DNA of 7,142 nucleotides, taken from contig JAHEEY010000239.1 of the NCBI GenBank assembly GCA_024640485.1, forward strand, positions 1-7,142, written 5' to 3'. The first letter of the stretch is position 1; each line of letters starts with the position of its first letter. Source of the DNA: Chloroflexota bacterium. Lineage in GTDB: Bacteria > Chloroflexota > Anaerolineae > Promineifilales > Promineifilaceae. The position numbers were made by a program, and so were the translations under genes. Shown in pieces: positions 1 to 7,011 of the stretch. The notes beneath the pieces are model-generated. The model was not told where the DNA came from and made no database searches. It was given only the letters and a program-made list of their open reading frames with translations.

Positions 1-3000
1 CGTGAGGTTATCAACAAAAATATCTCCATCGACAGCGCCGCCGACAGCCTGACAGAAACAGCCATCGATTTGAGCGATGCCCTCGATGGAGATTTCGGCC
101 ATCTCATCGTCGTCGTCGATCCTCCGCCGGGATTGCTCGATCGCGTCCGGAACCGGCAGCCAGAAGTGGTGCAGGCTTGGGTTCAAGTAACCCAGATCGG
201 CCTCGACGCCTTCGTCGATCACAGCCAGATGGTTATCTGGGCCAACGATCTGGCAGACGGCAAGCCCCTCTCATCCGTCCCCATCCAGCTCCTGCCTTCA
301 AACAACCAGGTCAGCACCGGTGCCGACGGCATCGCCAAAGTGCCCCTCTCTTCCGGCGGCATTTCCATGCTCATCGCCAGCCAGGGCGACGACACCGCCA
401 TCCTTCCCAGCAACACCTACAGCTGGGAACGTTCCATTTGGCAGCAGCAGTCCGTCAGCGACGAACTGCGCTGGCATGTTTTTGACGATCGCCAGATGTA
501 CAAGCCCGGTGAAGAAGTCCACGTCAAAGGTTGGCTGCGCCGCGTCGGCGGCAAGCAGGACGGCGACGTCACCCTCATCAGCGGCAGCGCTCCCCGTATC
601 AGCTACCGGGTGATCGGCTCGCAGGGCAACGACATATTCACCGGCAGCGCCACTGCCAACGCTTTGGGCGGCTTTGATCTCAACTTCACCCTACCCACCA
701 ACGCCAACCTCGGCTATGCCCAGCTGATCCTGAATGCCAGCGGCGTTGGCGGCAACATCGCCGGCACCGAATACTACTACTCCTTCCAAATCCAGGAATT
801 CCGCCGCCCCGAATTCGAAGTCTCTGCCCGCAACGAGACCGCCGGCCCCTACTACGCCGGCGACTTCGCCACCCTGGCAGTCTCAGCCCAATACTTCGCC
901 GGCGGCCCTCTGGCCAACGCCGACGTCACCTGGGATATCCAATCCTCTCCCAGCAGCTACTCACCGCCCAACTGGAACGACTTCATCTTCGGCACCTGGA
1001 CACCCTGGTGGTTCCGATACGATTATGGCTACAGCGAGTACTCGTTCGATCCCTATCGTCCAGACGACGGAGGCAACTACGAAACCTTCCAGGGGATCAC
1101 CGACGGCAACGGCGAAGATTTTCTGCGCCTCGACTTTGACCAGCTGGAAGGGGCTAAACCTTTCAGCATCCTGGCTGATGCCACCGTCATGGATGTCAAC
1201 CGCCAGGCATGGACCGCTTCCACCAGCTTGTTGGTCCACCCCTCATCACTCTACGTCGGCCTGCGCAGCGAGCGCACCTTCGTCCAGCGGGGCACCCCCC
1301 TGGAGATTGAAACCATCGTCACCGATCTGGACGGCAATCCCGTCGCCGGACGCCCGGTGCTGCTGCAGGCCGCTCGCCTGGAATGGCAGCTGGTCGACGG
1401 CAGCTGGAGCGAAGTGGAAGTGGACGTCCAGGAATGCACCGTCCAGTCCGGAGAAGAACCGGTCTCCTGTACCTTCACCACCGAGCTCGGCGGCCAATAC
1501 CGCATCACCGCCCAGGTCACCGACAGCGAAGGCCGCTTGAATCAGAGCCAGTTCACCCGCTGGGTCAGCGGCGGCAAACAGCCGCCGGCCCGCAAGGTCG
1601 AACGAGAGACCATCACCCTGATCCCCAGCAAAGAGAGCTACCAGCCCGGCGACACCGCCGAGATACTGGTCCAGGCCCCCTTCAGCCCTGCCGAAGGGCT
1701 GCTGACCGTCAGCCGCAGCGGCATCCTCTACACGGAACGGTTCAGCATGGCTGAGGATACCTATACCCTACGCATACCGGTGAGCGAGGCCCATATCCCC
1801 AACCTGTCGATACAGGTCGATCTGGCCGGCGCCGCTCCCCGCACCGATGACCAGGGAGAGATCGTCGAAGGGCTGCCTGACCGGCCCGCTTACGCCTCCG
1901 GCAGCCTGGATCTGAGCATCCCTCCCATGACCAGGGCGTTGTCTATGCAGATCACCCCGGCCCAGTCCCGGCTGGAACCCGGCGGCCAAACCACCATTGA
2001 TGTCACCCTCACCGATGCCTCTGGACAGCCGGTCAGCGGCGCTGAACTCGCCGTAGTGGTGGTCGATGAAGCCATCCTGGCACTGACCAACTACCAGTTG
2101 GCCGATCCCCTGGCCACCTTCTACACCAGCCGCTACACCTATCTCAACACCACCTACAGCCGGGAATATATCGTCCTGGCCAACCCCGAACTGCTCAGCG
2201 AGCAGATGAAGGCCAATGTTGAGGTTCAAAGCACCGCTGGCGCTCGGATGGTTGCCGAATCGGCAATGCCTATGGAAGAAGCGGCTATGGAAGCCCCGGC
2301 AATGATGGACATGGCGGCTGCCGCCCCGGGCGCAGCCAATGCCGAGCCGATAAAGGTGCGATCCAACTTCAACCCGCTGGCTACCTTCGCCCCTGAGGTC
2401 CGCACCGACGGCAGCGGCAAGGCCCAGATCGAAGTCCAGCTGCCCGACAACCTCACCCGCTACCGGATCATGGTAGTGGCCGTCGCCGGTGACAACAAGT
2501 TCGGCTCCGCCGAATCCAACCTCACCGCCCGTCTGCCGCTGATGGTCAGGCCCTCCGCCCCCCGCTTCCTCAACTTCGGCGACAGCCTGGAAATCCCGGT
2601 GGTCATACAGAATCAGACCGACGATCCCATGACCGTCGACGTGGTGCTAGAAGCCCACAATCTCATCCTCACCGCCGGTGCCGGACAGCGGGTCCAGGTG
2701 CCCGCCAACGACCGCATCGAAGTCCGCTTCCCGGCGACCACCAACAGCGCCGGTGAGGCGTTCCTCCGCTTCGCCGCCGTCTCCGGCAGCTATGGCGATG
2801 CCGCCAGCATCACCCTGCCCGTTTATACCCCGGCGACCACTGAAGCGTTCGCCACCTACGGGGTCATCGACGACGGCGCTATCGCCCAGCCGGTGAGCGC
2901 CCCGGAGAATGTCTTCAGCCAGTTCGGCGGCCTGGAGATCAGCACCTCTTCCACCGCTCTGCAGGCGCTGACCGATGCCGTCCTGTATCTCTCTACCTAC

Positions 3001-4497
3001 CCGTATGACTGCTCCGAACAGATCGCTTCCCGCATCATGGCCATCGCCTCACTGCGCGATGTGCTCACCGCCTTCTCCGCCGAAGGGCTGCCCTCGCCGG
3101 AAGAGCTGGTCGCTTCTGTTGGCCGCGATATCGACCGGCTGCAGGGGCTGCAGAACAATGATGGCGGCTTCCCCATCTGGACCAGAGGCAAGGAGTCGGT
3201 TCCCTACTACACCATCCATGTGGCCCATGCCCTGCAGCGGGCCCAGCTCAAAGGGTTCCAGGTGCCCTCGGAGATGATGTCGTATGCCCTCGATTATCTG
3301 CGCCAGATCGAGAGATACTATCCCGATTACTACGGCAAGCAGACCCGTCACAGTCTGAGCGCCTACGCCCTCTATGTCCGGCAGCTGATGGGTGACAACG
3401 ATCCCGCCAAGGCCCGGCGCCTGTACCAGGAAGCCGGCCTGGAAACCCTTTCACTGGAAGCGGCCGCCTGGCTCTGGCCGGTCATGAACGACGATCCGGC
3501 CTCCTCCGACCAGGTGGCAGCGATTCGCCGCCACTTCAACAACCGCGCCGTGGAGACCGCCAACGCCGCCAACTTCACCACCTCGTATGGTGATGAAGCC
3601 TACCTGATGCTCCACTCCAACCGCCGCACCGACGGCATCATCCTGGAAGCGCTGATCGCCAACCAGCCCGACAGCGACCTCATCCCCAAAGTCGTCAACG
3701 GCTTGCTGGCCCACCGCACCAGAGGGCGTTGGGGCAACACCCAGGAAAACGCCTTCATCCTGCTGGCCCTGGACAGCTACTTCAACACCTTCGAATCGGA
3801 AACGCCCGAATTCGTGGCCCGCATCTGGTTGGGAGACACCTACGCCGGTGACCACGCCTTCGTAGGCCGCACCACCGAGCGCCACCAGACCGATATCCCC
3901 ATGGCCTATCTCACCAATGCCGCGACTCAGATGCAGAACCTGGTCTTGAGCAAAGAAGGGCCCGGCCGGCTCTACTACCGGCTCGGCTTGAGCTACGCCC
4001 CCACCGATCTTGGGCTGGATCCTCTCGATATGGGCTTCACCGTACAGCGGGTTTACGAAGCGGTGGATGATCCGGGAGATGTCACCCAGGACGATCAAGG
4101 GGTCTGGCACATCAAAGCCGGCGCCCGGGTTCGGGTGCGGCTGACCATGGTCGCCGAAAATCGCCGCTACAATGTCGCACTGGTCGATCCCCTGCCGGCA
4201 GGGCTGGAGATCGTCAATGAAGCCCTGGCTGTTTCCGGCGGTGCCCCGCCGGATCCCACCTCCCAACCGCTGCGGAATGGCTGGTGGTGGCGCTGGAGCT
4301 GGTACGACCATCAGAACATGCGCGACGAAAGGGCCGAAGCGTTCACCACCCTGTTGTGGGAAGGGGTCTACGATTACTCCTATATCGCCAGAGCCACCAC
4401 CCCCGGTGAATTTGTCGTCCCGCCGGCCAAAGCGGAAGAGATGTACACCCCCGAAGTGTTCGGCCGCAGCGGCAGCGACCGGGTGATTATCAAATAA
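1..4497 (+). CDS. Bacterial alpha-2-macroglobulin family protein, thioester-containing (5' end outside window)
   Basis: The frame is open from base 1, so the N-terminus, including any signal peptide or lipobox, lies upstream; 1498 residues are visible and the stop is TAA. Family role: a periplasmic or surface protease trap. A protease cuts the bait, the molecule changes shape, and a Cys-Gln thioester captures the attacker. Domains in window numbering: MG-type beta domain about 50-135; MG2-like about 150-270, with MYKPGEEVHVKG at 166-177; MG with an aromatic-rich stretch near 322-360; another MG about 415-510; bait-region domain from about 540 (YQPGDTAEILV), including VVVDEAILAL; Met/Ala-rich bait about 750-780; A2M core from 787 (RSNFNPLATFAPEV, LPDNLTRYR, PRFLNFGD); thioester helical domain about 970-1265 with YPYDCSEQ; C-terminal MG domain to 1498 (EEMYTPEVFGRSG). 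The thioester is Cys1004 to Gln1007. The only other cysteines seen are 479 and 490, a possible disulfide. No pbpC-like neighbour lies downstream. Family call is firm; biological target is unknown. Confidence 0.95.
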   Translation, partial: REVINKNISIDSAADSLTETAIDLSDALDGDFGHLIVVVDPPPGLLDRVRNRQPEVVQAWVQVTQIGLDAFVDHSQMVIWANDLADGKPLSSVPIQLLPSNNQVSTGADGIAKVPLSSGGISMLIASQGDDTAILPSNTYSWERSIWQQQSVSDELRWHVFDDRQMYKPGEEVHVKGWLRRVGGKQDGDVTLISGSAPRISYRVIGSQGNDIFTGSATANALGGFDLNFTLPTNANLGYAQLILNASGVGGNIAGTEYYYSFQIQEFRRPEFEVSARNETAGPYYAGDFATLAVSAQYFAGGPLANADVTWDIQSSPSSYSPPNWNDFIFGTWTPWWFRYDYGYSEYSFDPYRPDDGGNYETFQGITDGNGEDFLRLDFDQLEGAKPFSILADATVMDVNRQAWTASTSLLVHPSSLYVGLRSERTFVQRGTPLEIETIVTDLDGNPVAGRPVLLQAARLEWQLVDGSWSEVEVDVQECTVQSGEEPVSCTFTTELGGQYRITAQVTDSEGRLNQSQFTRWVSGGKQPPARKVERETITLIPSKESYQPGDTAEILVQAPFSPAEGLLTVSRSGILYTERFSMAEDTYTLRIPVSEAHIPNLSIQVDLAGAAPRTDDQGEIVEGLPDRPAYASGSLDLSIPPMTRALSMQITPAQSRLEPGGQTTIDVTLTDASGQPVSGAELAVVVVDEAILALTNYQLADPLATFYTSRYTYLNTTYSREYIVLANPELLSEQMKANVEVQSTAGARMVAESAMPMEEAAMEAPAMMDMAAAAPGAANAEPIKVRSNFNPLATFAPEVRTDGSGKAQIEVQLPDNLTRYRIMVVAVAGDNKFGSAESNLTARLPLMVRPSAPRFLNFGDSLEIPVVIQNQTDDPMTVDVVLEAHNLILTAGAGQRVQVPANDRIEVRFPATTNSAGEAFLRFAAVSGSYGDAASITLPVYTPATTEAFATYGVIDDGAIAQPVSAPENVFSQFGGLEISTSSTALQALTDAVLYLSTYPYDCSEQIASRIMAIASLRDVLTAFSAEGLPSPEELVASVGRDIDRLQGLQNNDGGFPIWTRGKESVPYYTIHVAHALQRAQLKGFQVPSEMMSYALDYLRQIERYYPDYYGKQTRHSLSAYALYVRQLMGDNDPAKARRLYQEAGLETLSLEAAAWLWPVMNDDPASSDQVAAIRRHFNNRAVETANAANFTTSYGDEAYLMLHSNRRTDGIILEALIANQPDSDLIPKVVNGLLAHRTRGRWGNTQENAFILLALDSYFNTFESETPEFVARIWLGDTYAGDHAFVGRTTERHQTDIPMAYLTNAATQMQNLVLSKEGPGRLYYRLGLSYAPTDLGLDPLDMGFTVQRVYEAVDDPGDVTQDDQGVWHIKAGARVRVRLTMVAENRRYNVALVDPLPAGLEIVNEALAVSGGAPPDPTSQPLRNGWWWRWSWYDHQNMRDERAEAFTTLLWEGVYDYSYIARATTPGEFVVPPAKAEEMYTPEVFGRSGSDRVIIK
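2248..2340 (+). other. Met/Ala-rich bait-like segment of the A2M protein
   Basis: Residues 750-780, between the VVVDEAILAL part of the bait-region domain and the A2M core starting RSNFNPL, are low in complexity: 7 Met and 12 Ala in 31 residues, plus Pro, Glu and Asp. No Lys or Arg lies inside; the nearest are Arg749 and Lys786. The position is where A2M proteins carry the exposed, protease-sensitive bait. That it is the bait is inferred from position and composition. Confidence 0.6.
3001..3024 (+). other. Thioester motif (PYDCSEQ) of the A2M protein
   Basis: Codons at 3010-3021 read Cys-Ser-Glu-Gln inside YPYDCSEQIASR. In thioester-containing A2M proteins the motif CxEQ forms an internal bond between the Cys thiol and the Gln side chain, which reacts with the attacking protease. 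Both reactive residues are present, so this copy is predicted to be active, unlike family members that have lost the cysteine. Confidence 0.9.
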
Positions 4498-4505
4498 GGT
4501 CGGAC

Positions 4506-4627
4506 AGAGCCGGCGAATCTCCCCATCGGGGGCGCCAGCATCTTCCCCTTAAGACCACGGCGCCGCATCTTGCCCGATGCGGCGCCGTTTGCGTCCCTGT
4601 GGTTGATCGCCGCCAACAGCCGGCTCT
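4506..4627. repeat. 9-bp inverted repeat enclosing the terminator hairpin
   Basis: AGAGCCGGC at 4506-4514 is the exact reverse complement of GCCGGCTCT at 4619-4627. The pair brackets the 13-bp hairpin and nearly fills the intergenic region; its right arm touches the stop codon of the DUF2079 gene. It could form an outer stem, but its arms contain the self-palindrome GCCGGC and a match of this length can arise by chance in GC-rich DNA. Confidence 0.35.
4557..4588 (+). terminator. Perfect 13-bp stem-loop downstream of the A2M gene
   Basis: The arms 4557-4569 (ACGGCGCCGCATC) and 4576-4588 (GATGCGGCGCCGT) are perfectly complementary around a 6-nt loop, TTGCCC. The structure starts about 60 nt after the A2M stop. 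The T run that follows is only three bases, so it is not a textbook intrinsic terminator on the plus strand. It also lies about 40 nt beyond the stop of the convergent DUF2079 gene and could stop transcription from both sides. Its core recurs at 6564-6594. Confidence 0.7.
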
Positions 4628-6231
4628 CATCCGGCACAGTTGTTCCAGTTCAAGACAAAGTCACGGAATGGCTCGTTTGAACCCGCGCCCCGTTGGATGA
4701 CAATCAGCCCCCCTGTGCGGAAGGTGACCCCGTAGGCGTCGATATCCAGCTGCGACACATACGCTCGGTACCCATCACAGAGGATATACTGCTGATCATA
4801 CAAATTGAGGAAGACCACATCTGGGTCAGTTGGCGCTACGCGCTGGCTGGGGATGCCGATGATAAACAGCTTTTCGCGCTGGGCCAGGTGAGGGGCATAA
4901 TCATTGGTCGTGACTACCGAAAGGAGGTCGGGAACAGTGGTTAATGCTTGCTCCACCACCTCTGCATTCGACATCGTTTCCAGCGCGGAAGGGAGCAGTA
5001 GGTTATCTCGAAATGGGTTCTCAATCCAGAAGTTAAACGTAGCCAGCGGCAGCACCAGCAAGACCGCGTACTTCCAGCTCCGTTCATTTTTCAGCCAGCG
5101 ACGCAGCCGCGCCAAGCCATACACCAAGCCGATGAAGACAAAGGGGATAACCGGGGCTGAATACTGGCAATAAATGGTTGGCTGACAAAAATGATCCGCC
5201 ATCAGATTGGTCATTAAGAATGGTTGGGCGATCAGCAGCTCCGGCAGACCCAACAGGTTGAGAAAGCCCACAGGCGCCGACAGCTGGACCAGATACAGCA
5301 GCCTGTTTGTGCTGACCAGGTGGTCCCAAATGAGCGCCGGCTGTGTGAAAACAGTCTGGGCGATTTCAGTTGTCGTCTCTCCCATCCAGGCATAGCGCGC
5401 CATCGCGTCCAGCGATTCACCGCGAATCGTAGGCAGCAGCCAGAAAGAGGTGAACACAAAAACGGCGCTGCCCATCATCAGCCAGAGAATCCCTAGGCGA
5501 TAATTCCGCTGCATGATCATCAAATACAGGCCAAATATGGCCACCACGATTCCCATATTTTCTTTGCACAGCAAGGTCAAGATGAGCCAAAAGGTAGCCG
5601 CCTTCCACCGCTCCCTCTCCAGCGCGTAGAAGGCCATGAAAAACAGCGGGATAGCGATTGCCCCCATATGGAAATCAAACCGGGCCACATACCCAACCGC
5701 CGGGTAAATGAGGTACATGAAAGCCACGCCCATGGCAATTGGCACGCTTTTCAACCTGGAATCGGCGATCAAGAAGAGCGGAATCGCCGCCGCCGCCAGT
5801 GCGGCCACCTGGATGAGCAGCAGCGTTTTGGCCGATTGAAACAAGGCGTAAATTGGCAGCAGCGCCAACATGAAAGGGCGAAAATGGTCGGCAAAGGAGT
5901 TGTCAACTTCCAAGGAGCTGGCGAAGAAACGGCCGTTTAATGTGTTCCACAAGATCTGCTCATGGATTGCCAAATCGTAGCCGGTAGAGTTAAATCGGTC
6001 GTGACGAGTGAGTACCAGCCACCCATAAGCAGCCACAAAAATGAGCAGCAGCCCCCCTAAGCACAGATAAGCTGTATGGCGATGGGTGGCCAGTTGGTAG
6101 AGTGCCTTTAGACGTTCGTTCCGCTGCGCCCAAACAGGGATCACCACCACGCTGAACAATAAGAGTAGCCAGCCGGCAGCTATCGACGTTAGCAGCAGCA
6201 AACGGCTTTCTTGCCACATTTGCAGATCCAT
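4627..6231 (-). CDS. DUF2079 family polytopic membrane protein (GT-C-like)
   Basis: A 534-residue integral membrane protein with about ten hydrophobic segments, the first at residues 10-33 and the last near 388-402, followed by a soluble C-terminal part of about 130 residues. DUF2079 hallmarks: YDLAIHEQILWN at 85-96, DHFRPF with LLPIYALF at 115-131, ARFDFHMGAIAIPLFF at 183-198, and LTLLCKENMG at 218-227. The C-terminal segment has TTNDYAPHLAQRE at 441-453. DUF2079 proteins are grouped with GT-C membrane glycosyltransferases; by analogy Asp86 or Glu91 in the first large loop could be catalytic, and the substrate is unknown. The ATG at 6231 is chosen because AGGGGG (6236-6241) lies 4 nt upstream; an ATG at 6219 is the alternative. 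An upstream in-frame TTG at 6351 would add 40 unremarkable residues and overlaps a promoter candidate. The gene is convergent with the A2M gene and visibly less GC-rich. Confidence 0.85.
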   Translation of the reverse strand: MDLQMWQESRLLLLTSIAAGWLLLLFSVVVIPVWAQRNERLKALYQLATHRHTAYLCLGGLLLIFVAAYGWLVLTRHDRFNSTGYDLAIHEQILWNTLNGRFFASSLEVDNSFADHFRPFMLALLPIYALFQSAKTLLLIQVAALAAAAIPLFLIADSRLKSVPIAMGVAFMYLIYPAVGYVARFDFHMGAIAIPLFFMAFYALERERWKAATFWLILTLLCKENMGIVVAIFGLYLMIMQRNYRLGILWLMMGSAVFVFTSFWLLPTIRGESLDAMARYAWMGETTTEIAQTVFTQPALIWDHLVSTNRLLYLVQLSAPVGFLNLLGLPELLIAQPFLMTNLMADHFCQPTIYCQYSAPVIPFVFIGLVYGLARLRRWLKNERSWKYAVLLVLPLATFNFWIENPFRDNLLLPSALETMSNAEVVEQALTTVPDLLSVVTTNDYAPHLAQREKLFIIGIPSQRVAPTDPDVVFLNLYDQQYILCDGYRAYVSQLDIDAYGVTFRTGGLIVIQRGAGSNEPFRDFVLNWNNCAG

Positions 6232-6235
6232 TACA

Positions 6236-6241
6236 CCCCCT
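6236..6241 (-). promoter_or_regulatory. Ribosome binding site deciding the DUF2079 start
   Basis: On the minus strand AGGGGG, within AGGGGGTG, sits 4 nt before the ATG at 6231. It differs by one base from AGGAGGTG. Spacing is on the short side, but no comparable site precedes the upstream TTG at 6351. Confidence 0.55.
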
Positions 6242-6337
6242 GGTAACGGATACAATTCTATTTGTGGGATTTCTTGTGGATGTTGATTTGCGCAGTGGGA
6301 ACGAATCCGCCAAATAGCACTTCTTTCTTCCGGTCTT

Positions 6338-6346
6338 ATTATGCCA
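6338..6346 (-). promoter_or_regulatory. Candidate extended -10 promoter of the DUF2079 gene
   Basis: The minus strand reads TGGCATAAT, an extended -10 (TG-N) with CATAAT, a 5 of 6 match to TATAAT. No good -35 box is seen at the expected distance. Transcription would start near 6331 and leave a leader of about 100 nt. This is a prediction from motif only. Confidence 0.3.
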
Positions 6347-6351
6347 CACAA

Positions 6352-6563
6352 TTCCGGCGTTTGATATCGATGCGGCGAAAGACGCTCATAGAAGCATGAC
6401 GGCTGTGGTCAAGATCCGCCCTCCCCTCACCCTGAAAACCACACTGCCATTTAGCTGCTGGATTCAAAACAACTCATGAGTTTTGCTTTTGGCGCTTTTG
6501 GCTGCCTTACTAAAAGGCATCCACCATAGTCGCCAAGTAGTTAATATCAAGCCCATCACAGCA
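6352..6563. other. Intergenic stretch with no supported gene
   Basis: No coding frame with a ribosome binding site or recognisable product is seen here. It holds a 12-bp palindrome (6471-6482), a small 6-bp hairpin with arms TGCCTT and AAGGCA at 6503-6519, and GATGCGGCG at 6369-6377, which matches one arm of the hairpin at 4557-4588 without a partner nearby. No function is assigned. Confidence 0.5.
6471..6482. repeat. 12-bp perfect palindrome AACTCATGAGTT
   Basis: The sequence is fully self-complementary. A flanking CAAAA (6465-6469) and TTTTG (6481-6485) can pair in an alternative register around the CTCATGAG core. It may be a protein-binding site or a weak hairpin. It lies about 240 bp upstream of the DUF2079 start, so a role in that gene is uncertain. 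Confidence 0.35.
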
Positions 6564-6594
6564 CAGCGCCGCACCCTTTCGGAATGCGGCGCTG
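6564..6594 (-). terminator. 10-bp stem-loop downstream of the small helical protein gene
   Basis: Arms CAGCGCCGCA (6564-6573) and TGCGGCGCTG (6585-6594) are exactly complementary around an 11-nt loop. The hairpin begins 14 nt after the TAG stop of the 69-residue gene on the minus strand, the usual place for a terminator, but no T run follows. It shares the GCGCCGCA/TGCGGCGC core with the hairpin at 4557-4588. Confidence 0.55.
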
Positions 6595-6608
6595 CAAGCT
6601 GCGTTCAG

Positions 6609-6818
6609 CTATCCCTTGCCGAACAACCCCATCCCTTTCTTCAGCAAATCTTCCGCCCCCTTAGCCACATCCGGCCTTTCCAATGCCGCGTCAACCTGGC
6701 TGGCCAACGGCGCCGGCAGCTTCTCCTTCAAGAACTTAATCACCGCATCGGCCGCTTTTTTCGCCTGTGCTTCAGGCAGGCCGGTCTGTTCAGCAACTGC
6801 TTTTACTAATTCATCCAT
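6609..6818 (-). CDS. Small helical protein of unknown function (69 aa)
   Basis: The protein starts MDELVKAVAEQTGLPEAQAK and is predicted almost entirely helical: an amphipathic helix about 1-12, a TGLPEAQ turn, a second helix about 15-33 ending in KEKLPAPLA, and a basic, Gly-ending tail (KKGMGLFGKG). There is no signal peptide, cysteine or membrane segment, so it should be cytoplasmic. The start is well supported: AGGAGAG (6826-6832) lies 7 nt before the ATG. It has its own promoter candidate at 6872-6901 and a hairpin 14 nt after the stop, so it is likely monocistronic. The opening resembles the first helices of HU-type proteins and of short DUF2267-like helical proteins, but the HU beta arm is absent. 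I do not assign a family. Confidence 0.75.
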   Translation of the reverse strand: MDELVKAVAEQTGLPEAQAKKAADAVIKFLKEKLPAPLASQVDAALERPDVAKGAEDLLKKGMGLFGKG

Positions 6819-6825
6819 CGGTTTA

Positions 6826-6832
6826 CTCTCCT
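6826..6832 (-). promoter_or_regulatory. Ribosome binding site of the 69-aa gene
   Basis: AGGAGAG on the minus strand, 7 nt before the ATG at 6818. Near-consensus site with good spacing; it is the main reason to accept this short frame as a gene. Confidence 0.75.
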
Positions 6833-6871
6833 AAGGTTTTAACCGGGCGAATAACAACACCCAGCTGTTAC

Positions 6872-6901
6872 ATTCTAACGACTTCATCCTAGCGGAATCA
6901 A
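6872..6901 (-). promoter_or_regulatory. Candidate sigma70-type promoter of the 69-aa gene
   Basis: The minus strand has TTGATT (6896-6901) as -35, an 18-nt spacer, and TAGAAT (6872-6877) as -10, one mismatch from TATAAT. Transcription would begin near 6865 and give a leader of about 47 nt. Both boxes are imperfect. Confidence 0.45.
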
Positions 6902-6958
6902 CCTGAACAACCCACTTTCTGCGATTATCCTCATCTACATCTGTAACTCTTGGTCACC

Positions 6959-6971
6959 TTGGGTCGCCCAA
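6959..6971. promoter_or_regulatory. Inverted repeat TTGGG-TCG-CCCAA upstream of the -35 box
   Basis: A perfect 5-bp inverted repeat with a 3-nt centre ends 2 nt before the GTGACA -35 candidate. An imperfect relative of its left part, TTGGTCACC, abuts it at 6950-6958. The placement suits a transcription-factor site acting on the rightward promoter; no regulator is identified. Confidence 0.3.
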
Positions 6972-6973
6972 TC

Positions 6974-7001
6974 GTGACAACCATTGCCCTGGGTGTAAAA
7001 T
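6974..7001 (+). promoter_or_regulatory. Candidate sigma70-type promoter of the gene starting at 7053
   Basis: GTGACA (6974-6979, 5 of 6 match to TTGACA), a 16-nt spacer, and TAAAAT (6996-7001, 5 of 6 match to TATAAT). Transcription would begin near 7008 and give a leader of about 45 nt. TATAAA at 7001-7006 is an alternative -10. Confidence 0.5.
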
Positions 7002-7011
7002 ATAAAGCGTG

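Noticed and set aside
70..72. TTG as the start of the A2M gene
   Set aside because: The frame stays open upstream to base 1, and the protein would lack an export signal, so the true start lies outside the window.
734..1540. Open frame of 268 codons in another plus-strand frame of the A2M gene
   Set aside because: It is Pro/Ser/Thr/Ala-rich shadow translation of the MG domains and overlaps the real gene completely.
1768..2229. Minus-strand open frame of 153 codons
   Set aside because: It is antisense to the A2M bait-region domain and has no plausible product or ribosome binding site.
3451..4311. Open frame of 286 codons on the minus strand inside the A2M gene
   Set aside because: It is antisense to the conserved thioester and C-terminal domains. 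Its Gly/Val/Asp-rich composition is what GC-rich codon bias yields in a shadow frame, and it resembles no family I know.
6349..6351. TTG as the start of the DUF2079 gene
   Set aside because: It adds 40 residues with no family similarity, has no clear ribosome binding site, and sits at the promoter candidate. The ATG at 6231 has AGGGGG just upstream.
6503..6519. Hairpin TGCCTT-ACTAA-AAGGCA as a terminator
   Set aside because: The stem is only 6 bp, no T run follows on either strand, and no gene ends next to it.
6483..6809. Plus-strand open frame of 108 codons
   Set aside because: Most of it is antisense to the 69-aa gene, which has the better ribosome binding site and a coherent helical product. 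It also reads through the hairpin at 6564-6594.
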